From positions 131,501 to 195,500 of the forward strand of contig JAPPCR010000005.1 of the NCBI GenBank assembly GCA_028875725.1: DNA of 64,000 nt, read 5' to 3'. Source of the DNA: Acidobacteriota bacterium (GTDB taxonomy: Bacteria > Acidobacteriota > Thermoanaerobaculia > Multivoradales > Multivoraceae). Below are positions 43,015 through 51,664 of this stretch, in pieces; within the stretch, counting starts at the first letter, position 1; each line of letters starts with the position of its first letter. Made by a program: the position numbers and the translations under genes. The notes under the pieces are model-generated. The model saw nothing but the letters and a program-made list of their open reading frames with translations. It had not been told where the DNA came from and searched no databases.

Positions 43015-44095
43015 CCGCGCGCTCGAGCTCGTCCTCGACCACCTCCGCCAACTGCTCGTACGCGACCGCGCCGGCAAGCGGCCGACCGTTGACGTACAGC
43101 GCCGGCGTTCCGTTCACTCCGACCTCGACCCCCGCGCGGCGGTCGGCGTGGACCCGGTCGGCGATGCCATCCTGCTCCAGGCAGGCGGCGAACGCCTCCG
43201 CGTCGAGACCGGCCCGTTCCGCCTTGTCCTTCAGGTCGTCCAGGGTCAGGGTGTCCTGCTCTTCGAACATCAGGTCGTGCAGTTCCCAGAAGGCACCGAG
43301 GTCCTGGGCGCAGACGCCGGCCTCGGCGGCGGCCTGGGCGTTCGGATGGATCGCGTGCAGCGGGAAGTGGCGGAACACGAGCCGCACCTGTTCCGGGTAC
43401 TCCTCCAGGACCCGCTCCAGCGTCGGCAGGACGCTCTTGCAGTAGGGGCACTCGAAGTCGGACCACTCGACGATCGTGACCGGCGCCGCCGCCTCGCCGC
43501 GCACCGGCCCGTCCGCCGGCTCGACCTCCAGCCGGTAGGGCTCCAGCAGGTACTCGATCTCGTGGCCGTCTTCGAGAGCATCGGCGAAGCGCTGCTGCGC
43601 CAGGTAGGTCCGCACCTGGGGCTCGAGCTCCTCCCGCTCGCCCCGGATGCGCCCTTCGTTCTCCACGAAGAAGGCGTCGACGTCCTCGTCCGTCACCCCG
43701 GCTTCGAGCCGCTCCATCTCGCCCGAACGCCAGTCCGCGATCTCCAGGCCCGCGCTCTCCGCGCTGGCCTCGACCAAGCGGTCGCGCACGATTCCCTCGA
43801 GGGTCCGCTCGATCAGTCCGTGACGCTCCGAGGCGACCTGCAGGTCGCACTGAATGCGTTGCTGCTCGAGTTGATCCAACTGCGTGGCGGCGCGCTCGAG
43901 CGCCTCGTCGTAGCCGATGTCCACGCCGTCGAGCCGCGCCGCAACCTGCTGCCCGCCCGAATCGTCTTCCTGGGCCGCAGCCCCGGAGCCCGGCCGCAGA
44001 ACCAGGAAGCCGATCACCGCCAGCAGGACCGCGTAAAGGGCCAGATGGAGAGCCCAGGTGGGCCGGTTCCCGTGCTCGGAAATGTCTGTGCTCAA
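43007..44095 (-). CDS. Membrane-anchored DsbA-like thioredoxin
   Basis: 362 residues. A membrane anchor at about residues 14-33 is followed by a helical region like the SurA/parvulin N-domain (residues 50-180). A DsbA-type domain comes next with active site C216-P-Y-C219 (EWSDFECPYCKS) and GVNGTPALYVNG as the cis-Pro loop. Start is TTG 44095, supported by AGGAGG 5 nt upstream. It is probably a periplasmic thiol oxidant or isomerase for exported proteins. Confidence 0.87.
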   Translation of the reverse strand: MSTDISEHGNRPTWALHLALYAVLLAVIGFLVLRPGSGAAAQEDDSGGQQVAARLDGVDIGYDEALERAATQLDQLEQQRIQCDLQVASERHGLIERTLEGIVRDRLVEASAESAGLEIADWRSGEMERLEAGVTDEDVDAFFVENEGRIRGEREELEPQVRTYLAQQRFADALEDGHEIEYLLEPYRLEVEPADGPVRGEAAAPVTIVEWSDFECPYCKSVLPTLERVLEEYPEQVRLVFRHFPLHAIHPNAQAAAEAGVCAQDLGAFWELHDLMFEEQDTLTLDDLKDKAERAGLDAEAFAACLEQDGIADRVHADRRAGVEVGVNGTPALYVNGRPLAGAVAYEQLAEVVEDELERAGG

Positions 44096-44156
44096 GGTCG
44101 CCTCCTGTTGCGGGGACTCTACCGGAGCGGGTACGGCAGCGCTCGAGCCACGGCGC

Positions 44157-44162
44157 TAGCAT
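44157..44162 (+). promoter_or_regulatory. -10 element of tmk
   Basis: TAGCAT ends 9 nt before ATG 44172, in the 76-nt gap to the divergent DsbA-like gene. There is no ribosome site. Confidence 0.4.
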
Positions 44163-44171
44163 GATCCCGGA

Positions 44172-44837
44172 ATGGGCGGCCTCTTCATCACCTTCGAGGG
44201 CCTCGACGGCAGCGGCAAGTCGACCCAGCTCGAACGGGTCGCGGCGAGCCTCGATCGCCGAGGCATCGCCCACATCGTCACCCGGGAGCCCGGCGGTACG
44301 CCCTTCGCCGACCTGCTGCGCGAGCTCTTCCTGCGCCGGGAGGCGGCGCAGGTCGACGGCCTCGTCGAGTTGATGCTCGTCTTCGCCAGCCGGAGGCAGC
44401 ACCTGATCGAGTTGATCGAGCCTGCGATGGCGAATGGCGCCGTCGTGCTCTGCGACCGATTCACGGACTCGACCTACGCCTACCAGGGCGGTGGCCGCGG
44501 GGTACCGCCGGAGGTGATCGACGAAGCGGACCGGCTGGCTACGGGCTGCCGGGCGCCTGATCGCACTCTGTTCTTCGAGTTGTCCCCGAAGGAGGCGCAG
44601 CGCCGGCGGCACCGAGAAACTGCCGACCGGATCGACCGGGAGAACCTGGCCTTCTACCGCCGCGTCCACGAGGCATACGAGCGGCGCATGGCGGCCGAGC
44701 CGGAGCGCTTCCGGGTCATCGACGCGGCGGCGCCCATCGACGCCGTGGCGCGGGCGGTCGAGTCCGCGTTGAGCGACCTGGTGCCGGCGGAGACGCCCGT
44801 CGCCGTCGAGTCAGGCCGCAAGGCGGCCGGTGCATGA
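44172..44837 (+). CDS. tmk: Thymidylate kinase
   Basis: 221 residues. The P-loop FEGLDGSGKST, TREPGGTPF, the DR-Y motif CDRFTDSTYAYQ and the LID region KEAQRRRHRETADRID are typical. It makes dTDP. The stop overlaps holB (ATGA), a common pair. Confidence 0.95.
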   Translation: MGGLFITFEGLDGSGKSTQLERVAASLDRRGIAHIVTREPGGTPFADLLRELFLRREAAQVDGLVELMLVFASRRQHLIELIEPAMANGAVVLCDRFTDSTYAYQGGGRGVPPEVIDEADRLATGCRAPDRTLFFELSPKEAQRRRHRETADRIDRENLAFYRRVHEAYERRMAAEPERFRVIDAAAPIDAVARAVESALSDLVPAETPVAVESGRKAAGA

Positions 44838-45802
44838 ACCGCATCGCGGACGAGTTGCCGCGCCTCGCGGCGGAGGGCCGTCTCTACCCGTCCGTGATCG
44901 TCTCCGGCGGAACGGCGGACGACCGCCTCGACCTCGCCTTCGAGATCGGCAGGGCGCTGCTCTGCGAGCGCGCGCCGCAGGAGCGGCCGTGCGGCGGGTG
45001 CCGGCATTGCCGCAGGGTCGACAAGGATCGCTACGCCAGCGAAGCGCGCGCGAAGGCAAGCTCGGAGAAGAAGGGCGGGAAGGCCGACGAGGAGAACGAC
45101 GAGGGAGTGCGCCAGGGCCACCCGGACTTTCTTCTGCTCGAGCGCCCGCCCGCCCGGCGCGACATCCGCATCGGGATGGTCAGGCCCCTGGTGCGAGCGG
45201 CGCAGATGTCGCCGTTCGAGGCTCGCGGCCAGGTGTTCGTCATTGCTGACGCGAACACCCTGAACCCGCACGGAGCGAACACGCTCCTGAAGACGCTCGA
45301 AGAGCCGATCGGCACGACGCCCAGGCACTTCCTGCTCCTGGCGGCGTCCGCACAGGAACTCCTGCCGACGCTGCGCAGTCGTTCGCTGACGGTCTACCTC
45401 GGCGCTGGAGACGCGGACGTCACGCCGAACGATGAACAGACGACCGACCTTGTGGAGCACTGGCGACGGCGCCAGCGTGACGCATCGTCCGCTCTGTGGA
45501 CCGCTGGGCTGACCGACCGGCTGGTCGCCATCGGCGGCAAGGACCTGGACGACGTCCGGGCCCGCCGGGGCTGGAACCGGGCAGCCCGCGCCGTGACCGA
45601 GGCGGCCGGAGCACTCGACGACCGCGACGACCGGGCCGCCGCGCTGGCTCTGGCGTCCGATCTGCTGGACGCCCACCGCCTGCGCGAGCGGTACATTCAG
45701 CCCCGCCGCATCATCGAGGGTCTGGCGGCTCGCCGCCTGCGGCGGGACGGACCCGAGACCGGGTTCGAGAGTTCGGTCAATGTGCTGATGGGGCCTCCCT
45801 GA
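44834..45802 (+). CDS. holB: DNA polymerase III delta' subunit
   Basis: 322 residues. The zinc module uses C44, C53, C56 and C59 (CGGCRHC). The clamp-loader motif is NTLLKTLEEP and RSRSLTVYL follows. The Walker A site is degenerate (SGGTADDRLD), as expected of delta'. A Lys/Glu-rich insert (KASSEKKGGKADEEN) interrupts the zinc region and looks disordered. It shares ATGA with tmk. Confidence 0.87.
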   Translation: MNRIADELPRLAAEGRLYPSVIVSGGTADDRLDLAFEIGRALLCERAPQERPCGGCRHCRRVDKDRYASEARAKASSEKKGGKADEENDEGVRQGHPDFLLLERPPARRDIRIGMVRPLVRAAQMSPFEARGQVFVIADANTLNPHGANTLLKTLEEPIGTTPRHFLLLAASAQELLPTLRSRSLTVYLGAGDADVTPNDEQTTDLVEHWRRRQRDASSALWTAGLTDRLVAIGGKDLDDVRARRGWNRAARAVTEAAGALDDRDDRAAALALASDLLDAHRLRERYIQPRRIIEGLAARRLRRDGPETGFESSVNVLMGPP

Positions 45803-45841
45803 GAGCGGGAGCCGGGCGAAGCCCGACGATCATCGCCGCGC

Positions 45842-47416
45842 CTACACTGGCTCCATCATCCGATCCGGACTCCGCAGCCGCGGCCACCGGCGGCGCAGCT
45901 CCGCTGCATCGAGACCGAGACCAGCAGCGATCCGGACCGCCCGCCGTTCCATGTCCTCCAGGTCGACCGGGTACGCGTTGCAACGGCGCGGGTCCAGCAG
46001 CCCGATCAGGTTCCAGCGCTCGATCGCGGGCCCGACCCAGTCGGCCGGCGACCCGCTTTCTGCTCCGGCCGCCGACCGCTCCTCGAGTTCCTCGAACAGC
46101 CGGCGGCGCCCGTCGCCGGCGCCGAGAAAGCCCTGCCGGCACCAGCCCTCGCGCGGAGCGTCGAGCAGGCGCTGCCGCAGTTCGTCGAAGGAGGCGGCCG
46201 CGAAGTAGACCATCGCGGCGGCGGTGAAACGATCCATCGCGGGCATCAGCCGGTAGGCCGCGACGAGCAGCCGGTCGATGTGGTCCGCCTCGGCCGCGAC
46301 CAGACCACCGTAGCGCTCCAGATCCGCCGCTGCCGGCAGTCCGTTCCGGCAGAAATCGGCCACCCGCTCCACCGCGAGCAGGCTCCAGGCGATGCCGGTC
46401 GAGAACATCGGATCGACGAAGGCGTAGCTGTGCGGCAGCAGCAGCCAGCCCCGGCCGGCGGCGCGGTCGCGGCGCCAGGCGACAGCCGACCGCGACGCCA
46501 CCGGCCGCAGCGGCGCGCTGTCCGCGAACTGCACCGCCAGCGACGGGTACCGATCGAGCAGGGAAGCGAAGACGGCCTCCGGCTCGCCGACGGGATCCCC
46601 GGTCAGCAGGAAGCCCGCGCTCACCGACCCGTCGTCGAAGCGAAGCTGGTACATCCAGCCCTCCTCCAGCAGATGGTGCGAAGCGCTCCAGCGCTCGGGA
46701 AAGGGCGAGTCCGGCCAGCCCTCGGCACGCTCGAAGGGCGCCACGCCGGCGAAGTGCGAGTAGACCAGGCTCGTCCGCAGCCGCGGCGACGCCTCCCCCG
46801 CGCCAAGACCGGCGGCCAGCGGCGAGCCGCCCGTCGCGTCGATCAGGAGCCCGGCCTCGACGGCCTGGCCGCCGGCCCTGAGCCGGACCGGACCGCCGCC
46901 CGGCTCGCGGGGCACCGAAACCACCTCGACCGCTGCCTCTTCGCGGCAGTCGACGCCCTCGGCCCGGGCGCGCTCGAACAGGAAGCGGTCGACGTCGGCC
47001 CGCAGCCACTGGCTGTCCGCCGCCTCGTCGTCCGGCGAAGCGGCGACGACCAGCCGCCGGCCGCTCGCCGGCCCGGGCGAGAAGGCCTCTCCCGGTTCGT
47101 TCTCGTAGAAGCAGAAGCCTCGCTTGAGACCCCGTCCCACCTCCGGCAGCCGGCGGCGCCAGCGTCCATGGGCGGCCAGATCCCAGAGGTCCTCAAAGCC
47201 GTAGCGCACCGCCAGCCGCTCGAGGGCGAGGTTGGCGAGCGGCGTCGACGACTCGCCGAGCGCGAACCGCGGATGGCGGCCCCGTTCCAGCAGCAGCACG
47301 TCCCGGCCTTGGGCATGAAGCGCCCGCGCCAGGATCGAACCCGCGAAGCCGCCGCCCGCGATGACGATCTCGCGCCGCTCAGCCGCGATCACCGCCCACC
47401 GTCCGTGGCGGCGCAC
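45842..47416 (-). CDS. FAD-dependent halogenase-like flavoprotein
   Basis: 524 residues. The dinucleotide site is GGGFAGSILARAL (21-33). The halogenase-family GESSTPLANLALERL follows (55-69), and Lys98 in GLKRGFCFYE aligns with the catalytic Lys region. A second FAD segment is LLLPHSYAFVDPMFSTGI (325-342). The tryptophan-halogenase WxWxIP is not intact (GWMYQLRF at 253). Its 5' end overlaps the radical SAM gene by 38 nt; GTG 47392 is an alternative start. Substrate unknown; a non-halogenating oxidase is possible. Confidence 0.75.
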   Translation of the reverse strand: MRRHGRWAVIAAERREIVIAGGGFAGSILARALHAQGRDVLLLERGRHPRFALGESSTPLANLALERLAVRYGFEDLWDLAAHGRWRRRLPEVGRGLKRGFCFYENEPGEAFSPGPASGRRLVVAASPDDEAADSQWLRADVDRFLFERARAEGVDCREEAAVEVVSVPREPGGGPVRLRAGGQAVEAGLLIDATGGSPLAAGLGAGEASPRLRTSLVYSHFAGVAPFERAEGWPDSPFPERWSASHHLLEEGWMYQLRFDDGSVSAGFLLTGDPVGEPEAVFASLLDRYPSLAVQFADSAPLRPVASRSAVAWRRDRAAGRGWLLLPHSYAFVDPMFSTGIAWSLLAVERVADFCRNGLPAAADLERYGGLVAAEADHIDRLLVAAYRLMPAMDRFTAAAMVYFAAASFDELRQRLLDAPREGWCRQGFLGAGDGRRRLFEELEERSAAGAESGSPADWVGPAIERWNLIGLLDPRRCNAYPVDLEDMERRAVRIAAGLGLDAAELRRRWPRLRSPDRMMEPV

Positions 47417-48329
47417 CTGTCCGGTTCATTTCCCGGATCGCCGCGACGCGGGCGTCCCGGCAGGCGTCGCAACCGGCGGCGACCTGTTCGAGGTCCCAAG
47501 GGTCCACCTGCACGGCGAGGGACGCCTCGGCCGCCCGCAGCCCCTCCGCCAGACACTCCTCCAGCAACGCCAGATCCGGCGGTTCAAACAGCCCGAGCCC
47601 CCGCAGCCGCTCCAGCTCCCCGTTGCCGCCCCGCACCGGAATCAGGGCCACCGACCGGGCGCCCGCCCCCACGGCGTGGCGCACGCTCTCCGCTACCCAC
47701 TTCGCCTGCTCCTCCGCCGGCACAAAGGGCACGCCGACCAGCACGAACACCCGCAGGTCGACGCCGTCGGCGCGCAGGCGCTCCGCGGCCCGGTCGAACT
47801 GCTCCAGGGTCATCTGCTTGCCCAGCCGCGACAACGCCTCCGGGTGCGCCGTCTCCAGGCCCATTGCCACCTCCAGCCGGCCCGGCAGCCGGTCCGCGAA
47901 ACGGCGTACCCGTTCGTCGACCAGGCGCGGGTGGCACTCGACCACCACCCTTTGGAACCCGGCGGCCAGGCCGGCGATCGGTTCCAGGTCCTCCTCCGGC
48001 ACCGCCAGCCGGTCGAAGAAGTTGCTCGCGTTGTACAGCTTGAGCTGGTCGCAGCGATCGAGCCCCGCTTCCCGGAGCAGGCCGGGAAGCTGCTCCAGCG
48101 CCGCGCGCAACTGCGCCGGCAGCGCCCCGGCCGGCGTAGGTCCGTCGATCGTGTACCGCCAGAGGTCGCAGAACACGCAGGTGAAGGGGCACTCCGCGCC
48201 GGTCAGGAACACGGTCGCCGAGGGAGTGGACTCACCCCCGGGGCCGCGCTCCAGTTCGACCGTCACTCCCTGGGGCAGCCACGGGTCGTGGGTCGGCCTG
48301 GGCGGACGGAGCGCCCGAACGGTCGGCAT
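47379..48329 (-). CDS. Radical SAM protein
   Basis: 316 residues. The SAM cluster motif is C47-P-F-T-C51-V-F-C54-DLWRYT. LKLYNASNFFD, VECHPRLVD and VAMGLETAHPEAL follow, with a C-terminal CDAC pair near residue 290. The CDLW and LYN-FFD landmarks recall uncharacterised COG1244-type oxidoreductases. It sits 4 nt downstream of the asparagine-synthetase-like gene and overlaps the flavoprotein gene, so the three are one unit. Confidence 0.83.
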   Translation of the reverse strand: MPTVRALRPPRPTHDPWLPQGVTVELERGPGGESTPSATVFLTGAECPFTCVFCDLWRYTIDGPTPAGALPAQLRAALEQLPGLLREAGLDRCDQLKLYNASNFFDRLAVPEEDLEPIAGLAAGFQRVVVECHPRLVDERVRRFADRLPGRLEVAMGLETAHPEALSRLGKQMTLEQFDRAAERLRADGVDLRVFVLVGVPFVPAEEQAKWVAESVRHAVGAGARSVALIPVRGGNGELERLRGLGLFEPPDLALLEECLAEGLRAAEASLAVQVDPWDLEQVAAGCDACRDARVAAIREMNRTGAPPRTVGGDRG

Positions 48330-48333
48330 CCCC

Positions 48334-49746
48334 TCAGGCGTAGAGAGACTGGAAGTGCCGGCGGTACTGCTCGGGCGGCCGGTCGAAGGCGGCCTCGAAC
48401 ACGTCCTCCGAAGCCGCGCCCTCCTGGAAGCGGCGCTTCGGGAAGACCGGGAAGTCGACGCCGAGAACCCGCTTCATGCCGCGGCGCACGACCTCGCCCT
48501 TCAACTCGTAGAGCGCCTCGTGGGAGCCGCCGACCAGGGTCGCGAAGGGGATCGCCTCGGCCACCGCGACGACCGCCGGCCGGGCGAACGGGCTGAAGCC
48601 TTCGAAGCCGAGCAGACGCGCCGGCGCGTGGGTGCGAACGGTGGCCCGGCCGAGGCCGCCCGAGTAGGTCTGGGAGTGCTTGACCGCGTCGACCCCCCAG
48701 CCCTCCTGGTAGAGCATCGAGTTGTTGACCACGCTGGTGATGGTCAGCTCGTGGTTCTCCTCCAGCGGATAGTCCTTCAGGTTCTCGTCACCGCCGTCGC
48801 CGTCGACCAGCAGCCGCCAGTCGGGGTAGCGGGCCCGGATCCCTCGCAGCAGGGCGAGACCGACCGCGGCGCACTCGACGTCGAGCGGCTTGTAGTCCTC
48901 GATCACCTCGATCGCGGCCAGGGGATCGACGGCAGCGGCGTCGGCCTCGATCTCCTCGCCCAGTATCTCGAGGTCCATGCGGCGCAGAAACTCCCGCGCC
49001 TGCTCGGCGTCGCCGGCGCCCGCGCCGACCCGGAGGGTAAACGCCTTGAGCCGGGCGGCGCTCCGGCCCGACTCGAGCAGCGCGCGGTTGAGGGCCAGGA
49101 GCACCGCGCCGCTGTCGATGCCGCCGGAGAAGCAGACCCCGAGCGGTTCCCGGGCGGCTCCGGCCGGCAGGGCGTCGAGCCAGCCGCGGAGTTCGAACAT
49201 CAGCGCCTCGACGTAGCGCTCGCCGATCAGGTCGAGGTCCGGCGGCAGCGTGCCCCGGGGTGGGTCGAAGAAACGCTCGTGCGTCGGGTTCGGGTCCGGG
49301 CAGCCGACCAGGCGCAGCGTCGTCGCGTGGTGCGCGGGGACCATCCGCGTATAGGTCGGGTGGAACTGGTCGAGATAGCCCTCGGCGGCGAGGCAGTCCC
49401 TGATCTCGTCGATGCGCTGGGCGATGACCAGCATCGGCCCCGACGACTCCTTGGCCAGGAAGTAGCGCATCGGCCGGTCCAGGCTGCGGGCCATCACGAC
49501 ATCGACGCCGCGGCGGGCGGCCAGGGCGAACGAACCGTCGATCCCGAGCACCGCCTCGGGGCCGTCGAGCAGGCGCCGTCGCGCCTGGTCCGGCGTCAGC
49601 GTCCAGAGGCGCTGTTCACGGTCGTCGATCAGGTTGAGTACACGGGCGATGGGCTTGTCCACGGTCATTCCCTCCCAGGCCAGAAGCACGGTCCGCGGCA
49701 TGGTCCGCGCCGACACGATCCGACCACGATCGGCGGTGACCTGCAT
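48334..49746 (-). CDS. Asparagine-synthetase-like adenylating amidotransferase
   Basis: 470 residues. The synthetase domain has the ATP PP-loop SGGIDS (207-212) and the later DGDGGDENLKDYP. The N-terminal Ntn-hydrolase-like domain lacks the start-Cys nucleophile, so glutaminase activity is unlikely. This combination occurs in beta-lactam synthetases and lasso-peptide cyclases, which form intramolecular amides. Start is uncertain: ATG 49746, 49701 or 49668. It begins 14 nt from a divergent lipoprotein gene. Confidence 0.75.
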   Translation of the reverse strand: MQVTADRGRIVSARTMPRTVLLAWEGMTVDKPIARVLNLIDDREQRLWTLTPDQARRRLLDGPEAVLGIDGSFALAARRGVDVVMARSLDRPMRYFLAKESSGPMLVIAQRIDEIRDCLAAEGYLDQFHPTYTRMVPAHHATTLRLVGCPDPNPTHERFFDPPRGTLPPDLDLIGERYVEALMFELRGWLDALPAGAAREPLGVCFSGGIDSGAVLLALNRALLESGRSAARLKAFTLRVGAGAGDAEQAREFLRRMDLEILGEEIEADAAAVDPLAAIEVIEDYKPLDVECAAVGLALLRGIRARYPDWRLLVDGDGGDENLKDYPLEENHELTITSVVNNSMLYQEGWGVDAVKHSQTYSGGLGRATVRTHAPARLLGFEGFSPFARPAVVAVAEAIPFATLVGGSHEALYELKGEVVRRGMKRVLGVDFPVFPKRRFQEGAASEDVFEAAFDRPPEQYRRHFQSLYA

Positions 49747-49748
49747 GG

Positions 49749-49754
49749 TACTGT
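49749..49754 (+). promoter_or_regulatory. -10 element of the 49761 lipoprotein gene
   Basis: TACTGT ends 6 nt before ATG 49761, with no ribosome site. This lies in the short divergent gap with the asparagine-synthetase-like gene. Confidence 0.45.
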
Positions 49755-49760
49755 CCGGCG

Positions 49761-50429
49761 ATGCTCAGGCCCAGTCGAGACAGGTTCCGGACGGCGTTCT
49801 TCGTCTTGGTCGGTACAGGTGTCTCGATCGCCCACATCGGCTGTCAGGCCGCGCCGGAGGAAGCCGGCCCCACCCGCATCGCCCTCGAAGTGCAGGGGCT
49901 CGGACTCGTCGACCTGCCGGACGGTTGCGCGCGGGTGGAGCCCAGCAGCCATGCGCTGGAGCTTGCCTGCGAACTCCTCGAGACGACGGAGACGCCGGCG
50001 GGGCCGGTGGGCTCGATCTATCTCGAGCTCGGCGAGCCCACCGAGAGCCACATCGAACTCGCGGAGGTCTCCGCGATCGACGTCATCAGGGAGGAGCAGC
50101 GGCCGCTGTTCGAGGCGCTGCCCGGAGGCGAGTTCCTGGGCGTCGGCGGCACGCTCTTCTACGGCCCCTTCGGCGCCGCGCGCTATGCACGCGGGAGATT
50201 CCAGGCCGAAGACGGCGCCACGCTCCAGCGGATCCGGCTGTTCATGGTTCATCCGATGGAGAACCGGCTCGTCAACCTCGTCTACGACCATCCGCCCGGG
50301 GACAACGCGGATACGGCCGCGCGGGTCAACAACCACCTTCTCGTTCTCCTGGAGCACCTCAGGAGCTGGGAAGACATGGCCTCCGCGGACGGAGACGGCG
50401 AAGCGGCCGAGGCTCCCGCGACGTACTGA
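49761..50429 (+). CDS. Predicted lipoprotein, function unknown
   Basis: 222 residues. The N-terminal hydrophobic stretch ends in a lipobox-like SIAHIGC (Cys28). The mature part is acidic with no recognised domain; GVGGTLFYGPFGAARYARGRF and HPMENRLVNLVYDHPPG are its most patterned parts. The C-terminal tail is Ala/Glu-rich. It is leaderless by position of TACTGT. Confidence 0.68.
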   Translation: MLRPSRDRFRTAFFVLVGTGVSIAHIGCQAAPEEAGPTRIALEVQGLGLVDLPDGCARVEPSSHALELACELLETTETPAGPVGSIYLELGEPTESHIELAEVSAIDVIREEQRPLFEALPGGEFLGVGGTLFYGPFGAARYARGRFQAEDGATLQRIRLFMVHPMENRLVNLVYDHPPGDNADTAARVNNHLLVLLEHLRSWEDMASADGDGEAAEAPATY

Positions 50430-50474
50430 CGGCCGGCGCTCCGACAGTTTCGGCCTCATGGGAGGCCGCTGATC

Positions 50475-51617
50475 GTGTTCCGCGCGCCCTGGCTCGCCGA
50501 TGAGGACGAGCTGCTCGCACCGGAGCCTGACGAGCCCGAACCGCCGCGGCCTTGGCAGCCGCGCTGGTTCCGCCCCGGGCGCCGGGTCGGGCCGAAGACG
50601 CTCGCCGTGTTCAGCCGCCAGTTGGCCGTCCTGCTGGACGCGGGCCTGCCGCTGCTCCAGGGCCTGGACATCCTGAGCATCCAGGGCCAGCACGCCGGGC
50701 TCCGCGCCATCCTGCTGGAGATCCGCTCCGAGGTCGAAGCGGGTGCTGGCCTCGCCGAGGCGATGAAGCGCCGGCCGCGGGCCTTCAACGACCTCTACGT
50801 GAACCTGGTCGCCGCAGGCGAAGCCAGCGGCGCTCTCCATCCCGTGATGGACCGTCTCGCCACCCACATCGAGAAGGTGGCGAAGCTCCGCAACCAGGTC
50901 CGGTCCGCCCTCACCTATCCGGCCGCCATCCTCGCCGTCGCCTCCGCGGTCGTGTTCCTCATCCTGTGGAAGGTGATCCCCGTGTTCCGGCACCTGTTCG
51001 CCGACCTGGGAGGCGATCTTCCCTTCCTGACCCGGCTGGTGGTCGGCGTCAGCGAGTTCATCGGCGCCTACGTGCTCGTTCTGCTCGGGGGCGCCGCCGC
51101 GGCGGTGTTCGCGGCGAGCCGGCTTCTCCGCACCCGGCAGGGCCGCCAATGGGCCGACCGGCTGGTGCTGCGGCTGCCGGTGGTCGGCAAGCTGATGCAG
51201 CGGATCATCGTGGGACGGGCCTGCCGCACCCTCTCCGTCCTGCTGGCCTCGGGCATACCGATCCTCGACGCGCTGAGGACCGCCGCCGGCGCCGCCGGCA
51301 ACACGGTCGTCTCCGAGGCCCTCGAGACCGTGCGCAACGAGGTCGAACAGGGCGGCTCGATCCACGCCGCGCTGCGCCGGACGAACGTCTTCCCGACGAT
51401 GCTGTGCCAGATCGTCTACGTCGGCGAACAGACCGGCAAGCTCAGTCCGATGCTCAACCGCATCGCCGACTTCTACGAGGAGGAAGTCGACACGGACGTG
51501 GAGAGCCTGATGAAGCTGCTCGAGCCGGCGCTCATCACCGTCCTCGGTGTCGTCATCGGCGGCATCGTCATCTCGATGTACCTGCCGATGTACTCCGCGC
51601 TCACCCGGATCGGCTAA
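50475..51617 (+). CDS. Type II secretion / pilus assembly protein GspF/PilC
   Basis: 380 residues from GTG 50475. Two GspF domains are visible: FSRQLAVLLDAGLPLLQGLDIL and CRTLSVLLASGIPILDALRTA. Each is followed by hydrophobic helices and the EAGEASG-like VAAGEASGALHPV and VGEQTGKLSPML motifs. It is the inner-membrane platform of type II secretion or type IV pili. No other secretion gene is next to it. Confidence 0.9.
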   Translation: MFRAPWLADEDELLAPEPDEPEPPRPWQPRWFRPGRRVGPKTLAVFSRQLAVLLDAGLPLLQGLDILSIQGQHAGLRAILLEIRSEVEAGAGLAEAMKRRPRAFNDLYVNLVAAGEASGALHPVMDRLATHIEKVAKLRNQVRSALTYPAAILAVASAVVFLILWKVIPVFRHLFADLGGDLPFLTRLVVGVSEFIGAYVLVLLGGAAAAVFAASRLLRTRQGRQWADRLVLRLPVVGKLMQRIIVGRACRTLSVLLASGIPILDALRTAAGAAGNTVVSEALETVRNEVEQGGSIHAALRRTNVFPTMLCQIVYVGEQTGKLSPMLNRIADFYEEEVDTDVESLMKLLEPALITVLGVVIGGIVISMYLPMYSALTRIG

Positions 51618-51627
51618 ACAGCACACG

Positions 51628-51655
51628 TTGACGGCAATGCGCCGGCTCCGATAAC
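51628..51655 (+). promoter_or_regulatory. Promoter of leaderless moeA
   Basis: TTGACG at 51628-51633, a 16-nt spacer and GATAAC at 51650-51655. ATG 51665 begins 9 nt after the -10. No ribosome site is present. Confidence 0.65.
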
Positions 51656-51664
51656 AACGCGCGC

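Noticed and set aside
45842..47416. Confident call as a tryptophan halogenase
   Set aside because: The WxWxIP motif is degenerate, so only halogenase-like is claimed.
47623..50472. Plus-strand 949-codon frame across the radical SAM and Asn-synthetase-like genes
   Set aside because: Opposite strand carries three genes with motifs; the long frame has none.
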